From NCBI GenBank assembly GCA_001600455.1, contig BCKC01000010.1:750144-814143 (forward strand): 64,000 nucleotides of DNA, in the 5' to 3' direction. The translations under genes were made by a program, and so were the position numbers. This DNA is from Endocalyx cinctus. Lineage: Eukaryota > Ascomycota > Sordariomycetes > Amphisphaeriales > Apiosporaceae. Under the pieces are notes generated by a model, which searched no databases, was not told the DNA's origin, and saw nothing but the letters and a program-made list of their open reading frames with translations. Below, one piece after another: positions 14,170 through 26,778 of the stretch (positions within the stretch are counted from its first letter, which is position 1; each line of letters begins with the position of its first letter).

Positions 14170-15725
14170 TTAAGCTTCGTGGTCTAGCTTGAACCGTCTA
14201 TCGAGTTCCCGACTACTCGAAGATTCCGGTAAGTCGTACATCTCCTCGTCGTCATCGTCATAATCACCCTCCTTCCGTTCGCCCCACCTTTTCCTTCCGT
14301 TGGTTCTCCGATTGAACCCTCTCTCCTCGTCCTCTTGTCTACGGAAACCCCGGCCGCTCTTCGGCCGTCCGACCTCGACGTGGTCGTACTGCCAGCGGAA
14401 CAGCTTGTCGGCCTGGGGGCGGGGCAGCCAGTACCGCCGGACGAGGCAGAAGATGGAGTAGGCGACGACGCCGCCGCCGAGGAGGTCGACGGCGTAGTGG
14501 TGGTCGAGGTACATGGTGGCCCAGCAGATCCAGGCGACGTAGCCGGCGAAGTAGCGGGCGAAGCGGGGGAAGCAGTGGCTCATGAAGAGGGCCTCGAGGA
14601 TGGCGTCGGCCGCGTGCAGGCTAGGAAACGCGCCGAACGGCACCGGCGCCGTCGTGAAGCTCGTCGTGTACATGTCGACGCCGAAGAGCGCGTCGATCCG
14701 CGCGAGCCCCGCCGGCGACCCTTGCATCCCGTACTCGGCCGGCTCGAGCCCGTGCAGGCGCTCGTACCAGGGGGGTGTGCACGGCAGCAGCAGCTGCGTC
14801 GTCACGCCAAGGATGCTCATCCACCCGAAGGCCTTGGCGAACTGGGGCACCGTCCCCGGCGCGGCGAATATAAACATTAGCGCCGAGCATATCGCTGGTA
14901 GTCCGAAGTGCCCAATTCCGTCTGGTTCGCGAATGACTCGTTAGCTTGGTCCAGCTGCCAAGGAGCTTCTTTTTTTTCTCCGAGGCAATCAATGATATCA
15001 TTCTGACTTACAGGGAAACCATGCGATTACGTCGAGGATGGGGTGAGTGTACTTGGAGAAGAGACTAGAGAAGCCAACTCCGTACAATATATCCTCCAGC
15101 GCCGGCAATACTTGGACGAGGATCGACGGTCGGACATCATAGGGTATGAACCTTTGGATGATAGGACATGTGGTTAGCTGCGGTGAATCGACGTTTTGTT
15201 TTTTAGGTTATGCCCGAAAGAATCATTCCGGAAACTTCGGCCATAGGATCGCATGCTCACTCACCGACTAGAGAAGAAATATACCAGGTATACCCAAATC
15301 GGCCAAGAAGGGAGAAAAAATTGCTTTGTCGCAGGCATAAGAAGAAGCGCGACATATCCTAATGCCGCGGCGGTCTTAATTATTGGCGAGGACGGTTCGA
15401 TGATCCATATCGAAAACAGCGTAAAGGCGGTCAGCACTAGGTATTGTATATCGAAGACGCTCCACGATCTTGTCCTTAATTCTTTGAGGGATCTTCTTAT
15501 GGAAAAGGAGGTTTGGAGTCGCAAGAGATTCTTCGGCTGTTTACTTTCGTCGTCTTCTTCGTCCTCGTCTTCGTCATCTTGTCGGGAGAGGTAGAAACTA
15601 TATTGTCGCGTTGGTCGATATCGTCCGGGGATCTCGTTCAGCTTCGACGGACTGAGGTTTGCGTGCCATTGCGAGAGGGGACTCAGCGTCGTCTCCGTTT
15701 GGGAGGCGATTATGGTTTCCTGCAT
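14170..15725 (-). CDS. AUR1: Inositol phosphorylceramide synthase catalytic subunit (PAP2 superfamily)
   Basis: Three exons, 15265-15725, 15012-15151 and 14170-14921, join in frame (GTGAGT and GTAAGT donors) to 450 residues. The enzyme transfers phosphoinositol from phosphatidylinositol to ceramide in the Golgi. It is an essential fungal sphingolipid step and the known target of aureobasidin A. Family signatures are intact: VRPSILVQVLPALEDILYG, the phosphatase-like motif around FGAFPSLHAADA, and the final catalytic HHYAVDLLGGG segment. Several hydrophobic membrane segments lie between the charged N-terminus and the C-terminal tail. The tail is Arg-, Asp- and Glu-rich, as is common in filamentous fungi. 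The ATG at 15725 has an A-rich context. The last exon is markedly GC-rich compared with its flanks. Confidence 0.95.
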
Positions 15726-17827
15726 TTTTTTTTTCCTTCCCGGTACCGGACTTTTTACTGGTGATCCTTCTTTTTCTTACGTTGCTGCCTTGGAGGAGGA
15801 GGGAGGGATGATGACTCCCGAGGTCACCGGCACTGTTGAACAACAAGAAGCTAAATCTCAAGAGCTCTCTCTTCCTATATTATAGGCATCACAGCAAAGT
15901 TTAATCCACCAAAACAACCGGACGACGACAAAAAGCAAGATCAAGGGCAAAAGCAAGAGTAACAAATCACAAACGGACGGTAGAAAGTCATGGACTCATG
16001 TTTTTATTATAGAAATAAAGGTCCCAGGCCAAGGAAACGGATGACCCAAAATCCTGCGTGATTAATAAGTAATGCTTGGATCTATATTGGTTTAAAAATG
16101 ACTTGTTACATAAATACATGCATCGGATCCGGTAGGCAGACAAGTAAGAGACGTATTTTGTGCCGCATTGTATGTATATCTAATACAGTAGAGGTAAAAG
16201 ATGAAGATAGGGTGGATCTAATAAAAAAGTCGCGTGCTGACATACCTTGAGTGGCATCATGGTGTGATAGAATACTTACGGTAGGCGCAGAAAGGGTAAC
16301 ATCCAATGAGACCGGAGATATCTCGAAACCGCTCATAGGCCGAACCAAAGTTTACAATGGAGCTCGGGTGTAACTCTATTGACGTATAAAGGGATTCATA
16401 AGTCGAAGAAATGTACAGGCCAAAGTTTGGGGGAGAATTCGGATAGCTCGGGAAAAAAATTCCATGTGGGCGAGTGTGGGAGCACGGTGCCACGGGCGAG
16501 AGTACGAGTCCGAAAGCAGCACGCGACCAGTGAGATTTTGTGAGAATTGTGAATGGAATCAAGCTCTCCCATGGAAGCATTGCAGCATGGATACATATAC
16601 ACGGAGTACAGTATCTAAGTAAGCGGCAGTCCAACGATATGTAGGTAGAGTTACAGTGCTAACACTCCAACCGTAGTAATTCAGGACGATCTTTGATGAA
16701 TTAACTCGATGCCAAGAAAGACGCGGATCAGAATAAGAAAAGAAAATAATAAGAATAAGGCGATGGTGATTTCATTAATGAACTCTCCATTTTCGATCCA
16801 TAACGTACAGTACGTATACTGGAGTCCGCTTTAGCTAAGTACTTGTTTACGGTTGGGTTGGAAGACCGGTTTGAACTTTTGTCGACGTTGGTTTTAGGCA
16901 TCATAATAAAAAAAAAAAAGAGAAGTGGATTATAAAGCTAAGTTTCAATGGAATGAGAAGGAAGAAGGGTCTTGTGCAGGGTAGTAAAGCAAGGGTAAAG
17001 ATCACGTCAGTCTGGTCCGAGAAGAGCTGAGCGGATAGCTGGGAAAAACAAGGGATTTTGAAGGTAAGTTGACAGTCTGACTAACTAATTTTGTTATTTT
17101 GTAAGAGTAGCGGTTAACGAGAAGGATCAAATAGGCGATTAAAAAAAAAAAAAAAAAAAAAAAAAAACACGCATCAAAACGCCGTAATATGATAATTATG
17201 TTATGTATACGATATGCAAGTACATTACTGATTATTTATTTTTATACGCGGTACCCATTCCTTAATCCTTAATTTTGTTCTATTCTTACATAGTACAATA
17301 AACACGTACAAGTACAGTAATTGTGTATGTTATGTTATTACTTGGAATTGGAATTTGTATGGATAAATCAAGGTCCGCGGTTATGCTATAGCCGTAATTT
17401 GTGACTATAATATTCAGCACTCAGCATATTTTTCACGTGTTAGCTATAGCTATACTACCTAGGTATTAGGTAACTCCATACATCTATACTGAAGGCGGTA
17501 GGTAGTTTTCATATTGGAGATCGTGATGATTGATTTATGCATACCAAGGCCCGTTAATCCATAGAATGTGGATGTGGCAATTGACGGAAAGCTTAAGCTT
17601 TTCGGGTGCAGGGGGATCGTCTAATATTACCAGGTCTCATTTTTTATTTTTTATTTTATTTTACTGGGTGGCTTTGATCAGCTGCAAAGTCTTTTTTTCC
17701 CTTTCTCTCCGTCTCTCGTTATCTCGCTTCTCGTGACTCGAAATCCGGATCTCTCGCAATTCGCAGCTCGCATCTCGCATTATTGCGTCGGATTGTCGGA
17801 TTTGAATAATTTCCCTTTGAAGTATCA

Positions 17828-17865
<38 letters not shown>

Positions 17866-18610
17866 CTATTATTAGTGACTGTGTCGGCACATGGATAAGA
17901 ATACGCCGTAATGTTGGAAGAAGAAATTATTATGAACGCGGAATAACCAATTTTATTTAAATTACTCATTTTCCAAATTTCAATTCCCGTCTATCCTAAC
18001 ATTTTTCTTTTCTTATAACTGATCACCAACATATTTTCAGTTACCCTGTCCTGCCTGTCTCTCCGTCATCCCTTCAGTCCCGTCTTTTCTATGTATAGAA
18101 TACAAGGGATACAATGGCGTTACTACACTACCCACTATGGGGAGAATACGGGCGGGCAGGCGGGTAAGGTTGACCGAATTGATCGTTCCGATCGCCGACT
18201 TTAAGTGTAGTACAGTACTTTTAATTGAGTTTGGATACTAGTATATATCCGGCTTAGCTAAATTCGTGACGATGTGGCTTGTGATAGTAGTGATGGTGGC
18301 ACTAGTGGTATCTCTGATAAATAGGTACAGTACTAAATGCCCCGTGATTGAAATTTTACCTGCTGAATCTGAGACCTATCTGAGACCTACAGTACGCATG
18401 TAAATCACTAACCTAGCAGTCGGTAGACACCCAGGACACCTATGAGACACCTGTCAGTAGTGAGTACCTACCTACTCTGCTACTGTGCAGATAGTAATGG
18501 ATAGTTTATCCAAGTTAACCATCACAAACAGAAGATACAATTATTCTTCAAAATCAAATCAAAAGGTGTGTTGTTAAACTTATTTTTATATAATTTGCAA
18601 CGTATTAATT
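15726..18610. other. Gene-free spacer, AT-rich
   Basis: I found no supported gene. It holds the AUR1 promoter side, a 27-base A run (17141-17167), a 31-base T run (about 17830-17860) and one CCTAGGTA copy (17458-17465). A minus-strand frame of about 100 codons between 16257 and 16575 ends at a plausible GTAAGT but resembles no family I know; see the rejected items. Confidence 0.5.
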
Positions 18611-21600
18611 CTATGCAGATTCTCCCATGGATTGTATCATATCAACAGTTCCATTCGCAACACCCAAAAATGGTTTCGCGGTAGACGATAAGTCCACTAT
18701 ACCGTCAACCGATCCCCATTCCACTCTTCCAGTCCCGTTAGTCTGAACCGGTGTGCCCCAACCACCTCCACCTGGTGATTTGATTACTATCCTGTCCCCC
18801 GCATCCATCATCGCCGTATTCTTACCACCGAGGTTAATGGTGCGGCCGTTCTTCTTCACCCAGATGTTCTGTCCCCTCTGACCGTCCCGCCCGCCCTCGA
18901 GACCGTACGGGCTAAAGGCTCTCCTCTCGCTGAGGATCGACACCTTAGTCGGCAGGCTGAACTCAATATCGCGGATGATACCGTCCCCTCCCGGATGAGC
19001 TCCCGCGCCGCCGCTGCCCTCCCGCAGGCAGAACCGCCTCAGGACGACCGGATACCGGCGCTCGAGGATTTCCGGGTCGGTGATGCGCGTGTTCGTCATG
19101 TTGGTGTGGACCCCGCTGGTACCGTCCCAGGTGGGACCGCCGCCGGACCCTCCGCAGATGGTCTCGTAATACCCGAACCCGTCCTCCGGATCGTCCGTCC
19201 CGAACGTGAGGTTGTTCATGCACCCCTGGCTCGCCGCCACGACATTGAACGCTTTGAATATGACGTCCACGATCCGCTGCGACGTCAGCACGTTTCCGGC
19301 GCACACGGCCGCGTCTTCCGACGGTCGTAGAAGCGAATCCTCCGGGATCTCTACCCGGATCGGCCGGATGGCACCTTGGTTGAGGGGGATATCCATGTTA
19401 ACCATGCAACGCAAGGCGAAAATGATAGCCGAGTTGCATATGGCGATTGGGGCGTTCCAATTTCCTATTCGGAGCCGTCAGTATATTGATGTTGATAACG
19501 ACGGATTTATAATCAAGAGGAAGGGAGGCGTCTTACCGTAAGCTTCTGGACCTGTGCCCTCGAAATTGAACGTAGCACCCCACGTCTTATCATCTATGTC
19601 CACCTTCAGCTGAATGGCTGTGCCGTCGTCCATATAATCTACGGCTTCGAGCGACTTTCCCTTAGTCACATTATATATCTTCTTCAACATGCTTCTCACA
19701 GCAATCTCAGCAGCTGCCTGTATTTCCTCCACTTGAAGAACGTTAGCTTTTGTGCGACTCTCTCGCAGTGCTTAGCTGATGAACTTACTATAGAACTGTA
19801 CGACTTCAAGTCCATAATCCGCAATTAAAGAATGGATAAGCTGACTGCCGCGATGATTCGCAGCTGCTTGTGCTTTGATATCTGAGACGTTGTCGCGAAG
19901 ACAGCGGGTTCCTTGGCAACCCGGCCATTCCGCGGGCGCCATGAGTAGATCTGTCAACTCTTTCTCCTTGAACTCTCCGCCTTCTACCACCTTGAAGGCC
20001 TTGATGACGGCGCCTTCTTCCCATAGCTCCTTCGAGTTGGGTGGCATAGAGCCCGGAAGAATACCTCCGATCTGTAAACAAGAAAAAAAAAAGCCACGTC
20101 AGCCAAAAGGAATTTCAAGCTTACAGTTTTGTCGGGCTACTTACATCTGCGTGATGACCTCGCGATGCCGTCCAAAATATTATATCCTTTCCTTCAGCAT
20201 CGAAGACCGGTGTAATCACCGTCAAATCCGGCAAGTGTGTGCCACCGCAAACTATAATCATATGATTAGCATACCTCGAACAAATTTAGGCTAGAAGAAG
20301 GAATGACGAACTGGGCGAGTTTGATAAGATCACGTCTCCGGGGCGCAGGTCTTTACCCCAATAATCGATCTGCCACTTCACCGCGAATGCCATACTGCCG
20401 ATCTATACACGAGATTAGCATCAGAAACATACTCCATTCTAACGAACCCCAAACATACCATAGCCGGAACGTGCGGCGCATTCGCTACAAGCCCACCATT
20501 CGAGGAGAATACGGTGCAAGAGAAATCAAGTCGCTCTTTGATATTGGTGCTAACACTCGTCTTCTGGAGTGCTCGACCCATCTGCTCGGCAACGCCCATG
20601 AATCGATGACCGAAGATGGACAGCTGAATAGGATCGACGGTTTTCGTCGACAATACTTCCTTCTTTTTAACTTCGATATCGATTACGACGGTGCTGGAAA
20701 GAATAGTCGCCGTTGCTCCAGGGGTAACGACGATGGTTTGCTTATTGTCCATTATTAGCGCAGGGCCCTGGATCTCGAAGCCAGGTATGCATTCATCAAG
20801 GTTGTACAATCCAGTCTTGTACCATCCGAGGCCTGCATAGTAGACGTCTTTCATTATTTTAGCCTCAGTGATACATTGTTTCTTAACCGTGGCAAGTTCG
20901 GTCGTCCAAGGTGTAGGGCCATCAACCCCACTAGACCCAACAGACCTGACGCGATAATCGTCGATGATCACGTCTCGGTCTAGAGGTAAGAATCCAAACT
21001 GTTGCTGGTGCATCTCCCGAAAGTTCGCCAAGAAACCACCAGCATCAGCAGAAGTTTCTTGAACCATTAAAGGTGTGTCGCTTCCGTGGAACCGCATATT
21101 CAGGTATCTCTCCGAGATAATCCTCGATTTGGAGATGCGCTGTTTGTACAGTGCCTCTTCCGATACCGCTTGCAGCTTGTCAAGCTCAGCGGCAAAGACG
21201 CCAAGCTTTTCCTCGGAATACGTAAGTGCGCTAGGACTGCGTTCCTCGTGGACGACATCCGCGAGGGCCATCCCATACGCCGAGAGGACGGAAGAATACT
21301 TGTGTATCAACACACGTGATATGCCCAGCTTCCTGGCAATATCGCAGGCATGCTGACCACCGGCGCCACCGAAGGATGCTAGGTTGTGCCGTCCGGCATC
21401 ATACCCCTTGGCCTCCGTTAAGATGCGGATGGGTCGGCACATAGACTCGTTGGCAACATCGAGGAATCTGGCTTTCTCGTCAATCAAATGTTTAACTTTA
21501 ATATCCCGTGGTCCAGAGTGAAGACTTACCCTGCCGCAACCTCTTCCATTGTGTACTGGACAGCACTCTCCTGGTTGATCTGGGTCGTGAGCTTTTCAAA

Positions 21601-23189
21601 AAGCTGTTTGCTCGCATCAATATCCAGAGGTAAATCCTCATTGGGTCCAAAGATCTTGGGGAAGAATTCTGGCCGTAGCCTCCCCAGCACGAGATTGGCG
21701 TCGGTAACGGTGAGAGGTCCGCCCTTACGGTAGCAAGCTGGGCCGGGATGGGCGGATGCGCTGTCGGGACCAACCTTGAACATTCCCGCCTCCCAGCTCA
21801 GGATACTACCACCTCCCGCAGCTACTGTGTTGATATCCAACTGCGGACTCTGGATAGTGACGCCCGCTGTGGTGGTTTCGAAAACTTGCTCCAGCTTCCC
21901 AGCGTACCTAGAAACGTCGGTACTAGTTCCACCCATATCGAAACCGATGACGGCCGTTCCGTCTTGGGTATCATATGCCGTCCTCGCGTAGCCCACGCAG
22001 CCTCCGGCGGGGCCGGATAAAATAGCGCGCAAACCCGAAAGCCCCGAAAACTCGACGAGACCGCCGTCGCTCTGCATGAATTCGCAGCGACACCCGGACG
22101 TACGCAGGTCTTCGAACCCGCTCTCGAACCCGTTGATATATCGTTTGATCTCGGGCGTTAGGTACGCGTCCGCCGTGGACGAGTTGCCGCGGGGCACGAT
22201 CTTGATGGTCGGCGCCAGCTCGGCGCTCAGGGAGATGTGCGTGAAGCCGATCTCGGCCGCGAGTTTACCTACCGCCGCCTCGTGATCCCGGAACGTGTAG
22301 CTGTGCATGAGGCAGACGGCTATGGAGCGGTAGCCCTCGTCGTAAACTTCCTGCAGAGCTTTTCGCGTCTCCTCGATGTCTAGTGGCCGTGTTTAGCTTT
22401 TAATCATCTCGAAGCTTCGGCTGCATGCATGTTCTCGCTTACCTATCGGCTCTAGAATTCTGACGACCTCGCCAGTTATACCTGTGACGAGGGTGGGGTC
22501 TGATCCACACTCGATGGGTACGGGATGTTTTCGCTCGGTCCAAGCTTCGAGCGTCACTCTCTCCGAGACTTCGACGACTTTAGAGTACAAGACGTCGGGT
22601 TTATTGATCGCCAGGTCGAAGAGTCTTGGTCTCGACTGGTTGCCAATATGAAGTAAATCCTAATTTTAAAACATTTTAGTAAAAGCGTTTCACTGCGTTG
22701 GGGACCCCCATTGAAGAACGCACTTTTAACCCCTTGGTAACGACAAATGCCGTCCGCTCTCCTTTCCGCTCCAATAGTGCGTTGGTCGCTACCGTAGTGC
22801 CCATTTTGATCGATTCTTCAAGTCAATTAGTATATCGTCAAGATCTTTTTTTTTTTTTCACCAGCCATCGAGGTTAGGTAAATCATATCATAACTTACCA
22901 ACGCCTCGTAACGAGATCTTTTGCCCTTTAGGGTAGGCTTTCCCCGTAGCTTTCTCCAGAACTCGCCGAATAGCTTCTACGGGAGCGTCTGGGTAATTGG
23001 CGGGGTCCACGGATAAGAGCTTGATCAAGATGTCATCCTGTCCGGGAACCGTCGCAACACACTGTCATCGTATTACCGCATTAGTATCTTATATTTTGTA
23101 TCCCAGAGGATTAAACCTACATCTGTAAAAGTGCCGCCTCGATCGATCGCGATCCGTATTCCGCCTACCGGCTCTGATAATGAACCCAT
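18611..23189 (-). CDS. OXP1: 5-oxoprolinase (ATP-hydrolysing), hydantoinase A/B fusion
   Basis: Eleven exons: 23121-23189, 22899-23061, 22724-22815, 22443-22659, 21530-22379, 20459-21467, 20312-20402, 20145-20251, 19789-20071, 19537-19731 and 18611-19464. All junctions keep frame and give 1309 residues, close to the roughly 1290 of characterised 5-oxoprolinases. The enzyme opens 5-oxoproline to glutamate with ATP in the cytosolic gamma-glutamyl/glutathione cycle. The N-terminal half is HyuA-like: [14 protein letters not shown] at the start, [14 protein letters not shown] in the middle, and [12 protein letters not shown] near residue 570. The C-terminal half is HyuB-like: [44 protein letters not shown], and the Gly-rich GGGGWGTP near the end. 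No domain is missing. The intron density is high for this window; the second and third introns carry T-rich tracts. Confidence 0.95.
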
Positions 23190-24034
23190 TTTATATGGTT
23201 TAATATTAATACGACGACGTCAATAATGAACCCAGAATTATTGGAGTCCTGTCAATAGAATAAGAGGGGAAGAAGGACAGCGTATATTAGAAGTATTATG
23301 AATATTGTATAGGTAATTTTCTCTTATTCTCAACTGACAGTATTAACTATGGAATATAACGGTCAACTATGGCTGTCCTTATGTCTCAGCTATTATATTA
23401 ATCACGACATCCTTTAACTCTCGGCTTCGGTCCTCACATACATATCATATACGGATGTTCAGGTAATAGGGTGCTCGATCGGTCCTCTACTGCGTGATGC
23501 CTATCGCATCCGATCGCTATCGCAAGTTCTGGTAAGGCCTCCCCACACCCCCACTTTCTAGAAGGGAACGGTTATAGACTACGGAGTAATTAGGGGATAA
23601 AAATCGAACAAGAAACAGTTCATTAATCGCTCCACTTCGGAAGCCGAAGTCCCTTTGTTTATTTTCTTCTCTTCCCATTCGGCTACATTTTGAATATGCC
23701 GATGGTATACTCGTCAAAGAAAAGGGGTTGTCGTGATCAAATATGAGATATAATTCTATGGGATCCATGCGCAAAGTCGCTGGACTAAAGCGATCTTATT
23801 TCCAAAGGATAAATATATATGTAAGATATACCTTGAATCTTATAATAGATTTGAATACAAGTTGAATATCTCACCACGCTTCAAATTCATCATGTGGTTT
23901 ATCACTGGTAAAAGAACTTCAATGAACTGAAACATCACCAATGATATTAATGGTGCTATACAGATAGAGCAAAATGCAGCTTTATTAGAGTATATCTAGA
24001 ATCCTACAATGCTATTTTTAACTGTTTTAAGTAC
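23190..24034. other. Intergenic between OXP1 and AAT genes
   Basis: About 845 bases, AT-rich. It holds the OXP1 leader and promoter side and the 3' flank of the upstream aminotransferase gene. No coding exon or RNA gene recognised. Confidence 0.5.
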
Positions 24035-25113
24035 TTAAGTCGATACTGTCCTTACAGCATCATCTAGGCTCTTAGCGAAGTAAGCTACATTGCCTTCATT
24101 AAGACCTGCGATAGATATTCTTGACGTATCGGCCATGTAAATATGATGTTTGCCTAAACGGAAAGCTTTGCGTTAGTGATATGAATTAAATGATTACCGT
24201 CGGGGATGAGAATATAAACTCTTTTCATCAAGATCCAAAAAAAAAAAAGAAAAGAAAAACTTACTCTCGAGATACGCGACCTGATCCGGGGTTATGCCGG
24301 TATATCCAAACATGCCGCTCTGCTTCACGATATGCGACCAATCGCCCGGCGTCTCGAGCCTCACCAGCTCGTCGTACAACTTCCGCCTCATGGACCTAAT
24401 CCTGCCGGACATGGTCAGCAGGTCCTTCGCCCACTGCCCCGCGATCGCCGGCGTGCCCAGGACGGCGGCCACGATCCTCGCGCCGAACGCGGGCGGGTTC
24501 GACACCGTCGCCCTCTGGACGTTTTCGAGGACGGACGAGACGTTGCGCGCGAGCGCCGCGGTGCCGGCGACGAACGAGACCAGGCCGATCCGCTCGCCGT
24601 AGAGGCCCGCGCTCTTGGCGAAGGATAGGCAGACCGAGGCCTCGAGCCCCAAGTCGTCGACGAAGTGCCGGATCGCCCAGGCGTCCTCGTCGACCGAGCC
24701 CGAGTTGAAGCCGAGGTACGCCGAATCAAAAACGGGGAAAGCGCCGGTCCGGCGGACGATGGCGGCGATTTCTTTCCACTGCTCCCGGGACGGGTCGCAA
24801 CCGGTGGGGTTGTGCGCGCAGGCGTGCAGGACGACGGCCGAGGTGGGAGAAGCGCCCGCGAGGACGCGCGTGAACCCTTCGAAGTCGAAGGCGCGGTCCT
24901 TGTAGTAAGGGAGCGTCTTGACTTCGTACCCGAGGGAGCTGAACATGAGCCCGTGGTTGGACCAGGTCGGGTCCGTGATGTAGATGGTGGTGATGCCCAT
25001 GTTGGCCTTTTTCAGGGCGAGGCCGGCGAGGAAGAGGGCGCCGGTGCCGGATAGGGATTGGCATGAGGCGATCTAACGTGTGTTTTAGCATGAGTAAAAA
25101 AGATTTGGAAAAT

Positions 25114-25144
<31 letters not shown>

Positions 25145-25480
25145 GAACTCATTGACTCTTCAAGAAAAAAAAAGACTCACCCGTCCTTCTGCCAAAGCCT
25201 TAGTACCGTTAAACGCCAACTTCACCGCATGCTCACGGAACGACTGAAGCCCGAGGATGGGTAGGTACTCGTGGCCCGGCTCGCCAATTTCGGCCTTGGC
25301 CATGCGCACGGCCGGTAAGATCCACGGCTTGCCGTTCTCGTCGCGGTAGGTTCCCTGGCCGAGGTTGACCTTGTTCGGGTCCTGGTCCGCGAGATATCTC
25401 CTCGTGACGTCGAAGATGGCATCGGGAGGGATAAAAGGCGCCTTATCAAATACGGACGTCGGTTGGGAAGAAGTCATCAT
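24035..25480 (-). CDS. Aspartate aminotransferase (class I, PLP-dependent)
   Basis: Three exons, 25181-25480, 24265-25072 and 24035-24153, give 408 residues. The enzyme interconverts aspartate plus 2-oxoglutarate with oxaloacetate plus glutamate. Visible motifs are HNPTG (about 187), the FDSAYLGF segment with the PLP-pyridine Asp (about 216), the Schiff-base Lys in SFAKSAGLYGERIG (about 253) with its Arg (about 261), and the C-terminal RISIAGLNEGN...AYFAKSLDDAV block. No mitochondrial presequence is evident because the protein begins almost directly at SVFDKAPFIPPDAIF. I therefore infer a cytosolic form (yeast Aat2-like). Two adjacent ATGs (25480, 25477) could start it. Intron 1 contains a 29-base homopolymer. 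The middle exon is very GC-rich. It lies tandem with and upstream of 5-oxoprolinase. Confidence 0.93.
25116..25144. repeat. 29-base T homopolymer inside an intron
   Basis: It lies within intron 1 of the aspartate aminotransferase gene. On the transcribed (minus) strand it reads as poly(A). Confidence 0.8.
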
Positions 25481-26778
25481 GAATTTGACGGTATTCTGTA
25501 TTCTGTATTTTTTTTCTTCTCTTTTTTTAATAAAAAGTCTCCTCTCTCTAATGTGTGCTTGTATCTCGGAACTCACACGTGTGAGTTAAATGGCTTTAAG
25601 GTCAGGTAAATATGGTCTTTGCTATCAGTAGCATAATGTGTATTGTGAATCCCCATTTGACCCGAGTGACTGTAGCATAAATTTCGGCTTTGACGACCGG
25701 TATCCAGCCGAGACCTAAGCATCCGCGCTAAGGACGTGATCGGGACTTGGCCCGATCCCTGAGATATCTATCCAGTTAAATCTAGTCAGATCTAGTTAAC
25801 CAAGACGGCGTTTAGGCCGTGATCAAACCAAGACAAGACCTTGGCGATTAATTATGATTTACTCGCCGGTGTTATGATGTTGATTTCATTCACGGGTATC
25901 GTGGCTCCACCTCCACTTCAAGCTTCATTTTGGTTATTTATACACGTATAGATCCTAGCTTTTCCTCCACTTTCTTTTCGGGGCCTTTGTTTTATAAATA
26001 AATCTTTCTTATACATCTCCAACCCCGTTTCTTTCTTTGATAGTAGAATAGCAGAATTCGCCAACTTATCGGGTTTCTTCCACCGACAACATGGGAGCGG
26101 GGGTTTCAGGCTCCAGCACTGCCGGGTTGATTGTGAATTGGAGGCTCCTAAAGGCTTTCGCTCAGAAGAAAAAGGAGAAGGGGAAAAAAGGGACGGAGGA
26201 AAGAAGATAGATAATATCATGGCATTACTAAACATAACCAACAAGAGACATGTTCGTAGTGAGCATTAGGTTTAGAATAATAAAGGCCAAGGCCTGATAC
26301 TAGATATTTACGTCGGGGTGCGGGGGAGGGGTTCTGGTACCTCATCCACTCTTCTCAAAAGTATCACCGTAGCTTTTACCACCGTTTCTTTCTGTTGAAT
26401 AATGCTACGGTATGATGGAGTTTGAGAACTGATTCATAACTAAGTCCTTAAGTAGGTAATTAACTTACTACACATCTTATCTTACCTGGTGAACATACGA
26501 GGAAAATTCAGAATTTATTAGAATACTCATTCTGGCTTCTTATCTTCACCCATCCATACCGCACTAACCCCACAGCGGCATACTCTTGTTTGCTTCCCGC
26601 ATCTCGGGCGGGACAAATCCGAAAATTAGGAATACCTAAGGATCTATGTAGCAATGTATCACACAATTATTAAATAACCAACCAAACTCATCGGTGTAAC
26701 ATATCAATACCATTAATTCGTCGTAACTTATTTAAGGCAAATTAAAAATCAAAAATACAAGTTAATATTTCACAAATC
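25481..26778. other. Divergent intergenic region
   Basis: It lies between the aminotransferase (-) and the dienelactone-hydrolase-like gene (+), so it should hold both promoters. AT-rich with scattered short frames; no gene or known motif that I can support. Confidence 0.5.

Noticed and set aside
14335..14880. Long plus-strand frame of about 180 codons opposite the last AUR1 exon
   Set aside because: It is a mirror frame produced by GC-rich codons of a well-identified gene. The same holds for long frames opposite PEP4, GH67, the aminotransferase and the kinase.
16257..16575. Minus-strand frame of about 100 codons ending at a plausible GTAAGT donor
   Set aside because: An ATG frame and a possible downstream exon can be built, but composition is unlike the neighbouring genes and I recognise no motif; the evidence is too weak to call a gene.
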